NCBI GenBank assembly: GCA_905221605.1 | Contig: CAJNDS010002348.1 | Coordinates: 62,001-126,000 of the forward strand | DNA from: Symbiodinium natans | Taxonomy: Eukaryota > Sar > Dinophyceae > Suessiales > Symbiodiniaceae | Length of the DNA: 64,000 bases | Direction of reading: 5' to 3' | Shown here: piece after piece, positions 52,168-62,528 of the stretch | Position numbering within the stretch: the first letter of the stretch is position 1 | Layout of the letters: every line of letters starts with the position of its first letter | Program-made: the position numbers and the translations under genes | The notes under the pieces: model-generated | What the model saw: the letters and a program-made list of their open reading frames with translations, nothing else | The model's database searches: none | What the model was told of the DNA's origin: nothing

Positions 52168-52250
52168 AAACCCTAAACCCTAAACCCTAAACCCTAAACC
52201 CTAAACCCTAAACCCTAAACCCTAAACCCTAAACCCTAAACCCTAAACCC
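52168..52250 (-). repeat. CCCTAAA array
   Basis: Near-perfect array directly after an exon-like piece. Confidence 0.95.
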
Positions 52251-52918
52251 CCTAAATCCAAAACCCCAAAGCCCTCTGAGCTGCTCCGACTGTTCTTTGA
52301 CCAGTGGACGGTTTCAGGACATGTCCCGTGTGTTCTTGGCTTGAGACCTTGGCATCTGTTCTTTTGTTAGGGGGGCTCCCTGAAGCCCTATAAAGCCCTG
52401 AACCGATAAGCTTCTCAAGCCCTAGGGTTTAGGGTTTAGGGTTTAGGGTTTAGGGTTTAGGGTTTAGGGTTTAGGGTTGCAAGGACTTCTTGAGGCTGTT
52501 GGGTGAGTGGCTTGAATTCGAAGGCAACTTCCGACACGGTGAGCTGTGTCCCCCATACACCCCCCTCCTTCATGCCCTCTATGCAATCAAGCTCTAAACC
52601 CTAAACGCCCAGTATTATTTTTGCCATTTAGAAGCCTTATGTAAGGGTCAAAGGTGAGGGAGCTCCGTGTTCAAGGGAATTTTCGCGGATCCTGCTGTCT
52701 GGGAGGAGGGCCCAGGGCTACGTAGGTCGAGAGGGGGTGTGGAGGGTTTAAGGCCTCTCATGATGTATCTGTGTAGTGCCTAGGGTTTAGGGTCAGGGTT
52801 TAGGGGTTTAGAATTCTGGTTAGGGTTTAGGGGTCTCGGAGTTTTCAGGTTTAGGGTTTTACCCTACGGCCGGTTGTGTAGGGTTTGGAGGCTTTTGCCT
52901 CGTTGCGAAGTTCTGCAG
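52251..52918. other. No gene seen
   Basis: A TTTAGGG array at 52423-52479 and degenerate repeats at 52780-52860; otherwise unique sequence. Confidence 0.4.
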
Positions 52919-53203
52919 GCGAATGGGAAGCCTGTGTACTGCAACGGCACGAACCTCGGATACTGGCGGGAGGACATGAAAAGGAGTCGCAATATACAGC
53001 CTGAATCAACGATTGCCTTCGACTCCTCTCATGTACATGAAATAGGAACTGCCCCACATTCCAAGTGCATACAGGCCGCGACGTTAGTTGATCATGAAGG
53101 CTCTTCGTTGAGTCTAGTCGGAGAGGAGCCCCCTCTAGTCCTGCGGCTGCCGTTATCATCCAAGAAACCAGTTGCCAATGCACCTCATACTCAAAATCCC
53201 TAA
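52919..53203 (+). CDS. Exon-like open stretch, function unknown
   Basis: Follows CGAAGTTCTGCAG and encodes ANGKPVYCNGTNLGYWREDM and further polar sequence, open to 53203. The first ~80 bases look most coding-like; the rest may run into an intron. No family recognised. Confidence 0.4.
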   Translation, partial: ANGKPVYCNGTNLGYWREDMKRSRNIQPESTIAFDSSHVHEIGTAPHSKCIQAATLVDHEGSSLSLVGEEPPLVLRLPLSSKKPVANAPHTQNP

Positions 53204-53329
53204 ACCCCACAGAGCCGCAACAACATGTTTAACTTAAAGCGCGTGCAAAAAGCCTGCGCCCGAACAGGCCCTGGCTCTTGCGAATTCCCTAAACCCGAAA
53301 CCCTGAGCCCTAAACCCTAAACCCCAAAC

Positions 53330-53428
53330 CCCAAACCCTAAACCCTAAACCCTAAACCCTAAACCCTAAACCCTAAACCCTAAACCCTAAACCCTAAACC
53401 CTAAACCCTAAACCCTAAACCCTAAACC
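53330..53428 (-). repeat. CCCTAAA array
   Basis: About 14 copies after CCCCAAA variants. Confidence 0.95.
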
Positions 53429-54424
53429 CGAATTCAGGGCTTACCGATGCTATGAGTTATGATTGAGGATTTTCTACCGGTTTGGGGAGTTGAGGGTTTG
53501 AAGGTTGCAAGAGACGAAGGAGTCGTGGGGATCTGGGGTTCAGGTGACAGGGTTGAGGTGCTTCGGGTTTGGGGTGTAGAGTATAGGGTTTAGGGTTCAG
53601 GCGTTAGGGTTTAGGGTTAGGACTCTAGAACTTTCTGAGTTCAAGGGTTGAGTTTTAGGTTTTAGGGGGTTGGTTGAGGGCACCTCTCTGTCAAATTCAC
53701 TCGTGGGGGGGGGGGGGGGGGGGGGGGGGCGGATTTGTCTGTTGTCGATGACGCTTGCACAAAGATAATGAAACGGGCTTATTTTTCTGTTATTGGCGAG
53801 TGCACATAAGGCTCCGTTTTCGATTGGTGAGTGTATATACTTGGTGTTTTTTGGTCTACAAGAAATATGAACCCTACTTCATATCTCCCCAAAAAAGCCC
53901 ACGCAATGAAGCACAAGCCTCGTGTCTGACTTGGTCAGAGGACGCTCATGAGTTCCCTTTCCTATATGCCCCTTGGGAATAGTTTTTTCTTTTTGTTTAT
54001 ATAAAACCCAAGAGGATATTGAATATCTTTTCGTTATTAAGGCTCTAAGGGGAGTATAGTTTAACCAGACCCCAAACCCTTTCCCTTCTTTATTCGCACA
54101 AGGTTTTCGGATCTCTCAACCCCGCCTGGTTCTCCCAGCCTGGGGACAGGGTTTAAGGTTTAGGGTTTCGGGTTTAGGGTTTAGGGTTGATGGTTGAGGG
54201 TTTAGGGTTGCAAGGGATCTGTGCTAAAGCCAGGAAGGCTAGGAAGCCTTAGGAATAAAGTGGGATGACAAGGTTACCCTTCTTAGCCACACCCCCCTAA
54301 CTAGACCCTGAGGCCCTGAACCCTAAACCCTAAACCCCTAGACCCCTGAGCCCACCTTCAACCCTGAACTAACCCTCAACCCCTAGACCCTCAACCCGAA
54401 GCCCTCTCCACCTTGGGTCCCCAG
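53429..54424. other. No supported gene
   Basis: A G-run of about 24 at 53706-53729, an unassigned 75-codon open frame at 53755-53982 in AT-richer sequence, and degenerate repeats either side. Confidence 0.4.
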
Positions 54425-54491
54425 GCAACCGGCACATCTTGTTCATGTCGGATGGCGCCTGGGTTGGGGGACTTGAGAACTCAGTCCCCGA
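54425..54491 (+). CDS. Exon-like fragment
   Basis: After TTGGGTCCCCAG it encodes NRHILFMSDGAWVGGLENSV. Donor uncertain. No family recognised. Confidence 0.35.
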
Positions 54492-55437
54492 GGGTTATAG
54501 CCCCAAGCCCTAAACCCTTTACAGGGTTTGGGGTTTAGGGGTTTACTTAGGGTTTAGGGTTTAGGGTTTAGGGTTTTGGGTTTTGGGTTTTGGGTTTTGG
54601 GTCGAAGGCTCAGGGTTTAGGGTTTTGGGTTTAGGGTTCATAGAGGGGCCTGTGTTCTGAGGTCTCTTGCCCCAAGAACCTGGAGGGGAAACGTACCCGA
54701 GACCAAACAGGTGTGTGTTGGGGATGCCAGGGGGTGGGGCTTGTGCCTCCTCAGCAGTCTGGTGTGAATGTTGGTTGCAGGCTTCGGGGTTCAGGGTTGG
54801 GGTTTAGGGTTTAGGGTTTAGGGTTTAGGGTTTAGGGTTTAGGGTTTAGGGTTTAGGGTTTAGGGTTTAGGGTTTAGGGTTTAGGGTTTAGGGATTAGGG
54901 TTTAGGGTTTAGGGTTTGATTTGGGGTACTTTGGCAATCATCGCAGTGTCAAGCTTGAGGGTGTAGCGGGCCTAGCGCCGCAGGACTCATCCTCCCAGCT
55001 TCCACAGAAGAGAGCAATCGATCAAACCGAGACGCATGCAACTCTGTAGCCTTAACCCCCAAACCCACAACAACAGCACATTGCCCTAAACCCTAAATCC
55101 TAAACCCTGAACCCTGAACCCTAGAACAGCACAATTGCACGGCAGAGCCTTCGATTCTGTGAGCCACTGGTTCCTTGTTGTGTCTCTGGGTAAACCCTAA
55201 ACCCTAACCCCTAACCCCTAACCCCTAAACCCTAAACCGTAAACCCTAAACCCTAAACCCTAACCCCTCGTGGACTTACTAGGCTTAATAATCTCGAAGC
55301 TCTCTAGGGTCTTACTCACTCCAATACATTCCATGACCTTGTTTATGGCGGGTTTGGAGTTTAGAATCGCGCTTAGGGTTTAGGGTCTTTTCTCGGCCCC
55401 CTATAGGATCCCCCTCCCGCCTCCCCCGCCCCCCCCG

Positions 55438-55481
<44 letters not shown>

Positions 55482-55636
55482 GCAGTGTTTAGGGTTTAGG
55501 GTTGAAAACCCGTGAAGTTGGAAGCCCGACACCCTAAACCCTTAAACCCTAAAACCCTAAAACCCCAAACCCCAAACCCCAAACCCTAAACCCTAAACCC
55601 CAAACCTTAAACCCTATAAACCCTAAACCCCACCAG
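54492..55636. other. Telomeric arrays and a long C-run; no gene seen
   Basis: Homogeneous TTTTGGG variants at 54574-54602; a TTTAGGG array at 54797-54920; CCCTAAA variants at 55080-55125, 55190-55265 and 55530-55630; a C-run of about 40 at 55438-55479. Confidence 0.6.
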
Positions 55637-55733
55637 GTCATCAAGGAGGGGCCTAGCTGCGAGGAAAGCGCTTTTGCCCGCACCTTAGAAAGCGTCCGCC
55701 GGAGCGGCTCCGGGGTTGAAGAGGTTCGCTGGG
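55637..55733 (+). CDS. Exon-like fragment flanked by inverted telomeric blocks
   Basis: After CCCCACCAG it encodes IKEGPSCEESAFARTLESVR and is open to TGGG|GTTTAGGG. CCCTAAA upstream, TTTAGGG downstream: a model case of the flank rule seen across the window. No family recognised. Confidence 0.5.
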
Positions 55734-56069
55734 GTTTAGGGTTTAGGGTTTAGGGTTTAGTGTTAGGGTTTAGGGTTTACGGTTTAGGGTTTAGGGTTTA
55801 TAGGGTTTATAGGGTTTATAGGGTTTATAGGGTTTATAGGGTTTATAGGGTTTAGGGTTTAGGGTTCTGATTTAGGCTTTAGGGTTTAGGGTGTAGCACT
55901 CCGGGTCGAGCAGTTTTATTGCTGAGTTTTTTACGGTTCTGATATCACACCCACCCACCCGGAGAATCCCGTGACATTGAGAAAGCAAAAAACGGCCTTA
56001 TTCTGAAGCATCAAGCGGCCTTCTTCTGAAAATAAAGCGGCCTTATTCTGAAATTCAACTATAAGGTTA

Positions 56070-56100
<31 letters not shown>

Positions 56101-57059
56101 GTACAGAGGGTTTGGGGCTTAGGGTTCAAGAGCTCCTGGTCGAGCAGTTTCTCGTTTAGGCTCGTCGTTTAGAATAGCGAAAAATACCCACCCGCAGCTC
56201 CCATAGCATTAAGAAACTAAGAAATCAAAAGCTTCTTTTCTTACTAGGATGGCTCAACAACAAAACTAATAGGGTTCGCAGGGGTTCAGGGTCTCAAGGG
56301 TTTAGGGTCACAAGGTTTTTAAGCTCTCAAGGGTTTAGGGCCTCCAGGGTTTAGGGCCTCCAGGGTTTAGGGTCGCAAGGGTTCAGGGGCTCAAGGCCAG
56401 GGGCCCGGGCCAATGCCCACGAAGCCTTTGCCCACGAATTTGTGGGCCTATGCCACGAATCTTGGGGCCTGAGCCCACGAGCTAAAGGCCCAAAAACTCG
56501 TAGGCATAGGCCCGGGGCTCCGTGGGCATAGGCCCGGCAGCCCAAAAACTCGTGGGCACAGGCCCAAATCCGGCCTATGCCCACGAAAAAACGGGCCTAT
56601 GCCCACGAATACCATTGAGGTTTATAAGTATATGGTAGGAGAGGTTTAGGGTTTAGGGTTTAGGGTGTAGGAGGGTAGGAGTCTCCCGAAGCCCTGAACC
56701 CAGATTTAAAGGCTTGGGGATCTCTGGGTTTAGGGGCTGCTCGGGATGTAAGAGGATATCGGGCTTATCGGGTTGCAGAGGGACTCGATGACAGGAGCGC
56801 GGAATGACTATGCTTCCCATGCGTATCCATTGAGCCCTAGACCCAAAGTGGGGGGGTTTTACGACAATAAAGGGCCCCTAATATAACCCCCCAAATCGTA
56901 GGATTCACTTATGAGAAGGACCCCAACACTGGTTCATAGTTGGGATAGTAATAAAATTTTAAAGTTTTATTCCTTGTTGAGTTTAAGTACCCTTAATAAT
57001 GTAAAATGTTACCCCACTATGATAAAGAACAAGGGACCCCAAATTTTGGAAACCCCCAG
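55734..57059. other. Repeats; no gene seen
   Basis: TTTAGGG, then six copies of TTTATAGGG at 55797-55852; (TA)n at 56070-56096; an inverted 17-mer cluster at 56395-56612; AT-rich intron-like sequence at 56840-57055. Confidence 0.5.
56395..56612. repeat. Inverted cluster of GGGCCTATGCCCACGAA
   Basis: About ten copies or part-copies of a 17-mer in both orientations within 220 bp, able to fold into several alternative hairpins. The 78-codon frame on the minus strand is a by-product. Confidence 0.75.
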
Positions 57060-57280
57060 GTATATCGCAGCTCGGGTCTCTCAAGGCCCTCAGCACCGCA
57101 ACGCCGAACAAAGCCCTGCAAGCCTGGAAAAACCCTCCGTTTTCGGTTTGGGGTTTAGGGTGTAGGGTGTAAGGTTTAGGGTTTAGGGTTTAGGGTTTAG
57201 GGTTTTTCTGGCCCTCAGGTCTATGCCTACGTCGAGGAAGGGCCGTGGGCGCAATGCATCTGCGGGAGATGTCCCCTTAA
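57060..57280 (+). CDS. Two exon-like pieces across a TTTAGGG-type intron
   Basis: Exon 57060-57159 (ARVSQGPQHRNAEQSPASLE) follows AAACCCCCAG. The interval 57160-57218 starts GTGTAGGG, is telomere-like, and ends TTTTTCTGGCCCTCAG. The next exon from 57219 encodes VYAYVEEGPWAQCICGRCPL. Both sides are phase 0. Its 3' end is not fixed. Confidence 0.45.
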
Positions 57281-57322
57281 ACCCCCCAAATGCCGAACTA
57301 CCCTAGATCCCCTACACCCCTA

Positions 57323-57431
57323 CTTGGGGTTCATGGGTACTTCTAAGTAGGGTTCTGACTAGGGTAACTGTGGTCATAACCTTGTCCAGGGGACTTGTAC
57401 CCCTACTTATATGTACTCATGAGCCTTCAAA
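57323..57431. mobile_element. MITE-like hairpin, CTTGGAGG family (copy 5, degenerate)
   Basis: The ends CTTGGGGTTCATGGGTACTT and ATGTACTCATGAGCCTTCAA are recognisable but diverged. Confidence 0.55.
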
Positions 57432-57705
57432 TAAACCTCCCCAAACCCTTAGCCCTAATCCCTCCAAGCCCAACCCTAAGCCCAAGCTTTGGCGCTCTTC
57501 AGGGGTTCTAGGAGCCTTCGCAACCTCTCAAACTCTATATTTGCTGAATAAGAACCCCCCCAAAAAAAAGTATCCCATAATAATCCATCCCTATATTGCC
57601 CTATTGCCCTTATAAGGACTTATATATACATATATATATATATATTGATTTTTTTTTTTTTTTTTGGGGGGGGGGGGGGGGGTGGGGTTGGGTTCTTCTA
57701 AGCAG

Positions 57706-57783
57706 ATAGTAGAACTGGAGGATCCCTTGGCCAGCGAACCCTTTGGTGTGCGGCGGGCATGGCAGGCTGCGGAAGCTTCTAGG
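57706..57783 (+). CDS. Exon-like fragment, 26 codons
   Basis: After a T/G-run and TTCTTCTAAGCAG it encodes IVELEDPLASEPFGVRRAWQ and ends AGG|GTTTAGGG in phase 0. TTTAGGG array downstream. Confidence 0.45.
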
Positions 57784-57942
57784 GTTTAGGGTTTAGGGTT
57801 TAGGGTTTAGGGTTTAGGGTTTAGGGTTTGGGATGGCGGGGGTTTAGGGTTTTGGGGGTGTGGTGACGTGGTGTGCGACCTGCTTGCAAGGTCCCTGTGG
57901 GGGGGCTTGAGGGACTGACGGAGCTTAGTTTAAAACAAGACA

Positions 57943-58075
57943 GGCCTAAACCCTAAACCCTAAACCCTAAACCCTAAACCCTAAACCCTAAACCCTAAGC
58001 CCTAAACCCTAAACCCTAAACCCTAAACCCTAAACCCTAAACCCTAAACCCTAAACCCTAAACCCTAAACCCTAA
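57943..58075 (-). repeat. CCCTAAA array
   Basis: About 18 copies with one CCCTAAG unit. Confidence 0.95.
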
Positions 58076-58098
58076 CAAGACAGCCCGATAAACATGAG

Positions 58099-58167
58099 CT
58101 CACAGCAGCCGCGCGATCCTGCGTAGCCCGGGGCGTCACCTGGAGCTGTTTTGGATGCAAAGCCTGA
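58099..58167 (+). CDS. Exon-like fragment ending in TGA
   Basis: Between CCCTAAA blocks; encodes LTAAARSCVARGVTWSCFGC then stops. Could be a terminal exon; weak. Confidence 0.25.
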   Translation, partial: LTAAARSCVARGVTWSCFGCKA

Positions 58168-58224
58168 ACCCTGCAAGGTCGCGAACCAAAGCCTCCACTC
58201 AGACCCCAAAAGGTCGTAGTGGGT

Positions 58225-58605
58225 GGCCCCTAAACCCTAAACCCTAAACCCTAAACCCTAAACCCTAAACCCTAAACCCTAAACTTTAAACCCTAAACGG
58301 TCGAAAGCCACAGTTTGACCTTGGGATGCTCCCCCTGATGCTAAAATGCGTTCTGTGGAGCACCCCTGACCCACTATAAGCCCTGAACCTTGAACACTAC
58401 TCCCCTAAACCCCTAAACCCCAACCCCCTCCCCCCAAGCCTCTACCCTCTACCCTAAACCCTAAACCCTAAGCCCTAAGCCTTAAACCCTAAACCCTAAA
58501 CCCTAAACCCTAAACCCTAAACCCTAAACCCTAAACCCTAAACCCTAAGCCCTAAGCCCTAAACCCTAAACCCTAAACCCTAAACCCTAACCCTAAACCC
58601 TGAAC
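58225..58605 (-). repeat. CCCTAAA arrays with CCCTAAG variants
   Basis: Two arrays (58225-58300 and 58445-58605) with diverged sequence between them that contains a half copy of the TTGGGATG hairpin family at about 58321. Confidence 0.85.
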
Positions 58606-58658
58606 CCCAACCTCCAACCGCAAAACGCAGCTTGGGCTCTGGGGCTCGGGGATTGCAG

Positions 58659-58703
58659 GTGATGGACGATCGCGACGGCTTCGTTGAAGAGAGGGAGGGC
58701 TTG
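58659..58703 (+). CDS. Short exon-like fragment
   Basis: After GGGGATTGCAG it encodes VMDDRDGFVEEREGL and ends at TTG|GTGAGG, a standard donor. CCCTAAA upstream, TTTAGGG downstream. Confidence 0.4.
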
Positions 58704-58867
58704 GTGAGGCAGCGTTTAGGGCTTAGGGTTTAGGAGTTTAGGGTTGATATAGGAGTTTAGGGTTTAGGGTTTAGGGTTTAGGGTTTAGGGCTTAGTCGGA
58801 TGCGTATTCATTGTTCTGAAGCTACTCTCTTCCTCGCTTTCTGTTTCTTTTTCTTTGTCTCTTCCGC

Positions 58868-59028
58868 TCCCTCTCCCTCTCCCTCTCCCTCTCCCTCTCC
58901 CTCTCCCTCTCCCTCTCCCTCTCCCTCTCCCTCTCCGTCTCCGTCTCCGTCTCTGTCTCTCTCTATTGCGTGCTCGCTCTCTCTGTCTCTCTCACTCTCA
59001 CTCTCTCACTCTCTCTAACTCTCTCTAA

Positions 59029-59052
<24 letters not shown>
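58868..59052. repeat. CTCCCT and CTCTCT microsatellites
   Basis: About a dozen CCCTCT hexamers, drifting to CCGTCT and then to (CT)n. Confidence 0.95.
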
Positions 59053-59059
<7 letters not shown>

Positions 59060-60279
59060 ACCCCAAACCCGAAGTAGCCCAAACCAAAAAGGATCAAGGT
59101 TCTCTTCCTTGGGGTTTGGCGTTTAGGCTTTAGAGTGCTCAGCCGCTGGCCATTAGCACCCGACACGACCCCCCTCCCCCCAAACAATGTGAACTGGATT
59201 GCATGTTTGGAAGCTTCAATTCCCTAAACCCTAAACCCCAAACGATTGCTTTTTGGAAGCCTCGACAGAAGTTGCCAGAATATTTAGAATTCTGCAAATC
59301 GTCTGATATCCCTAACACTGGTAGCTACGTTCAAGTTCCGTGACAGCAACGGCAGGTCCGCAGGGGGATAGTTCGTTCAGGGCTTTATGGGTTTAGGGTT
59401 TAGGGTGTAGGGTTTGTGGTACTTATACGCTTATAGGCTCTCCTCTGTTCGTCTGGATCCTCTGAATTAGGAAGCCCAAGCCCAACGGCAGGCATCGCGC
59501 AATCCGCGTCCCATATGACCTACCTGACAGGATGAGGTAACCTTAATCCCTTTCAAGGTTATCTCAAGACTCGTAGCTCAGGGTAAGGGGATTCCTTGTA
59601 CAAGCGCCCACCCACCCCCGAAAAAACAAATAACAAGAGAACATGAAGATAACCAAAAAGACAACCCAATGAACAAGAAGAACGGGGCCCTTCGTGCAGC
59701 CGCAGGCGGAATGTCCGCTGACTTTGGGCCAAGTGGGGCATCTGCCCCAAAGCCCTATGTCCCCCAAAGCCTGAAGCACAAACCCCAGGCCCCGAGCCCT
59801 AAACCCTCAACCCTAAACCCCAAACTCGAAACCCTAAACCCCAAACCCCAAACCCCTAAAAGCCCTAAACCCCTACACTCCTAAACTCTAAACCTTCAGG
59901 ATTCGGTCGCTTCCATTTAGGGCTCTCCGAAACGTTCCCCTTACGTCCCCATGGCCTTTCAAGAGAACCCCCAAGCAGATCTTTGAGCCGCCTATAGAGG
60001 GCTCTAGAGATCTTAGGACTGGTTTAGGGTTTAGGGTTTAGGGTTTAGGGCGCATAGTTTGTTTGTTTACTTTAGGCCTTTGGGCTTTTGAGGGTGTTGA
60101 GGACTTGCAATAAGCGACGAGCCTGGCACTCTCGACTTAACGACCATGCTCTACTTAAACCCTCTTGGGCTATTTTGAGCGCATGGAGCCGTGCTTGGGT
60201 TTTGGGGCCTCGGGCCTGGGGTTTAAGGGGCTCACAAGCCCATAAACCCATAAACCCGAAACCCCATCAACCCTGTACC
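59053..60279. other. No supported gene
   Basis: Short telomere-like runs at 59390-59415, 59795-59860 and 60021-60050. An open stretch at 59684-59780 (GALRAAAGGMSADFGPSGAS) might be an exon, but it has no clear splice sites. Confidence 0.3.
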
Positions 60280-60379
60280 TTGGGATGTTCCCCCTTGTAG
60301 TAACACTCCGTAAGATGGATTAGAGTACCGTCTATGAAATCCCGATTAAGGACTGTTCGTATAAGGGGGAACATCCCAA
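60280..60379. mobile_element. MITE-like hairpin, TTGGGATGTTC family (copy 5)
   Basis: The ends TTGGGATGTTCCCCCTTGTA and AGGGGGAACATCCCAA flank a diverged interior. Confidence 0.75.
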
Positions 60380-60911
60380 CCTAAACCCCAAACTGCAAAC
60401 CCCAAACCCTAAACCCTAAACCCTAAACCCTAAACCCTAGACCCTAGACCCTCGACCCTAGAGGTTTACTTGCGAAGGCGCCTTTGCAAGAGTTTCACGA
60501 AAGAAGGAGCCCTTGGCTTCGCCAAAAAGCCGCCTTCTCTTTTTTGCTTTAAACTGAGTTTCTTTTTTTGTTTGGGGGGGGGGGGGGGGGGAGGGTTTAG
60601 GGTTTAGGGTTTAGGGTTTAGGGTTTAGGGTTTAGGGTTTAGGGTGTAGGGTGTAGGGTTTAGGGTTTAGGGTTTAGGGTTTAGAGTTTAGAGTTAGGGT
60701 TTAGGGTTTAGGGTTTAGGGTTCAGGGTTTAGGGTTTAGGGTCTAGGGCTTAGGGTTCAGGGTTCAGGGTTTAGGCCCAGGGAGGATGGCCTCGGAGGGT
60801 GTCAGCTTCAGGGCGTTTAGGGTGCTTAGGGGTTGGAGCCGAAAGCCTGGGGTTCAAGGGGTTTAGGGTTTAGGGTTTAGGGTTTAGGGTTTGGGGTTTG
60901 GGGTTTGGGGT
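60380..60911. other. Telomeric-repeat blocks; no gene seen
   Basis: CCCTAAA at 60400-60450, a G-run at about 60576, and a TTTAGGG array with GTGTAGGG and TTCAGGG variants at 60593-60775 and 60858-60915. Confidence 0.6.
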
Positions 60912-61013
60912 TTAGGATCTTCCCCTTTATACTAGCAGTCCTTAATAGGGAGTAGAGCGTTCCCCCCTTATCATCCCTGTTCAGGGCTGCTAGTATAAAG
61001 GGGAAGATCCCAA
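60912..61013. mobile_element. MITE-like hairpin, TTGGGATGTTC family (variant copy 6)
   Basis: Arms AGGATCTTCCCCTTTATACT and AGTATAAAGGGGAAGATCCC. Matching changes on both arms suggest a distinct subfamily rather than random decay. Confidence 0.75.
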
Positions 61014-62456
61014 GGTTAACTGCTTGGAGGTGTTTTTGTGTCCAGCAGTCTGTCTGCTCTTCTGTTCAGGGCCCAGGAGGAGCTGCTCTAAACTTTCAAT
61101 CCCTAAGCCCACAAGGCTTGGATCTCGGATTTTCGGGAACCCCTAAAACCCCTACACCCTTGAAGGGGGCCAGGAAGTCGGCTTTTGGGAAGCCATCGCA
61201 CCCCACTTCACCCGAGGAACCCTAGACCCCAAGCATCTCAATCGCATCCCAATGAACTCTTAAGCATGTCTGAAACAAGTTTTTGAGGGTATCTTGAAAT
61301 CTTCCAAACAAATGCCAGCGCCCAACCCCACCTCTACCACCCCCACCCCACACCCCCCAAGCAGGGCTGCCCACGTCACGCTCTCTTGCTCAAGACCCCC
61401 CCGCACTCCTTGCACAAGAGTCAGGGTCAAAGAGACCATAGAGCTTCCCTCGCAATGGTGCCCTTCTTGCCGCACGTCTGAATCGGCCCCTTAAAAAAGT
61501 CTACTTTTGGGTTTAGGGGTTTAGGGTTTAGGATTCAGGGTTAGGGTTTAGGGGAATCGGCCCCCTCAAAAAAAGTCGACTTGTATTAAGGGCTGCGGTT
61601 CCCTGATTCTTCCTCCCAGGTCACTCTGAGATAGGAAAGCCATCACCCTGAAGCTTGGAATCCTCTTGTAGGCAACCCCCGCAAACCCGCAAACCCTGCA
61701 CCCTGAACCCTGAACCCTAAACCCTAAACCCTAAACCCAAAACCCTAAGAAAAGGATCCTTGCGCACCAAAATGCCCCCGACAACTGAGACCTCGTAAAG
61801 CCTCAAAGACCCGAAGCCCTACGCGAGTCTGATCCCCCGGTTAGGGTTTAGGGTTTAGGGTTTAGGGTTTAGGGTTTAGGGTTTAGGGTTTAGGGTTTAG
61901 GGTTTAGGGTCTAGGGTTTAGGGTTTAGGGTTTAGGGTTTAGGGTCCTCAAGTGCTGGTCAAGGACGCCAGCCACTCAAACCTTCTCAGCTCCCAAACGC
62001 CCCTCGTTCAACCCCACACCATCTAAGCCTTTCCCTCGCAAAGTCCCCTCAGCCTCATGATGAAACCCCAAACCCTAAACCTTAAACCCCAAACCCTAAA
62101 CCTTATAATTGTTGGTGGTCTCTTTAAGTAGGGTTTCTGTTTTGTAGGGGGTTCCTACTAGGGTGTCTAGGGGCTATATTGAGGCATAAGGGTGGTATAA
62201 GGATAACAGATAAAGAGGCCACCGGCCTCTACCCCAAACCCTAAACCCTGCACCCTGAGTCTAAACTCCATGGCCTAAAGCCCGAAGCTCGGTAGGCCCC
62301 TGGGAGATTTTATACCCTCAGTGGGTTTCAGAGGATTACCTTTAAGGTTTCGGGTTTACCCTAAACCCTAAACCCTAAACCCTAAACCCTAAACCCTAAA
62401 CCCTAAACCCTAACCCCAAACCCTAAACCCTCTACCCTTCAAGGGTCCGTTTTAAG
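61014..62456. other. No supported gene
   Basis: A TTTAGGG array at 61843-61945, CCCTAAA at 61700-61745 and 62350-62430, and a hairpin at about 62108-62212 (GGTGGTCTCTTTA / TAAAGAGGCCACC). The Pro-rich frame at 61294-61494 is not convincing. Confidence 0.4.
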
Positions 62457-62528
62457 GCACCTCTTGGCCGTCGCGGTGCCGGTCTTCTTCATCGCCAGCT
62501 CCAAGCTCAGCCATGGCGCAGATTGGGG
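62457..62528 (+). CDS. Membrane-helix exon-like fragment
   Basis: After TTTTAAG it encodes a hydrophobic segment (HLLAVAVPVFFIASSKLSHG) and is open to GGG|GTCTAGGG. CCCTAAA upstream, TTTAGGG downstream. Confidence 0.4.

Noticed and set aside
58800-59187. Ser/Pro-rich and Arg/Glu-rich frames
   Set aside because: Translation of CCCTCT and CT microsatellites.
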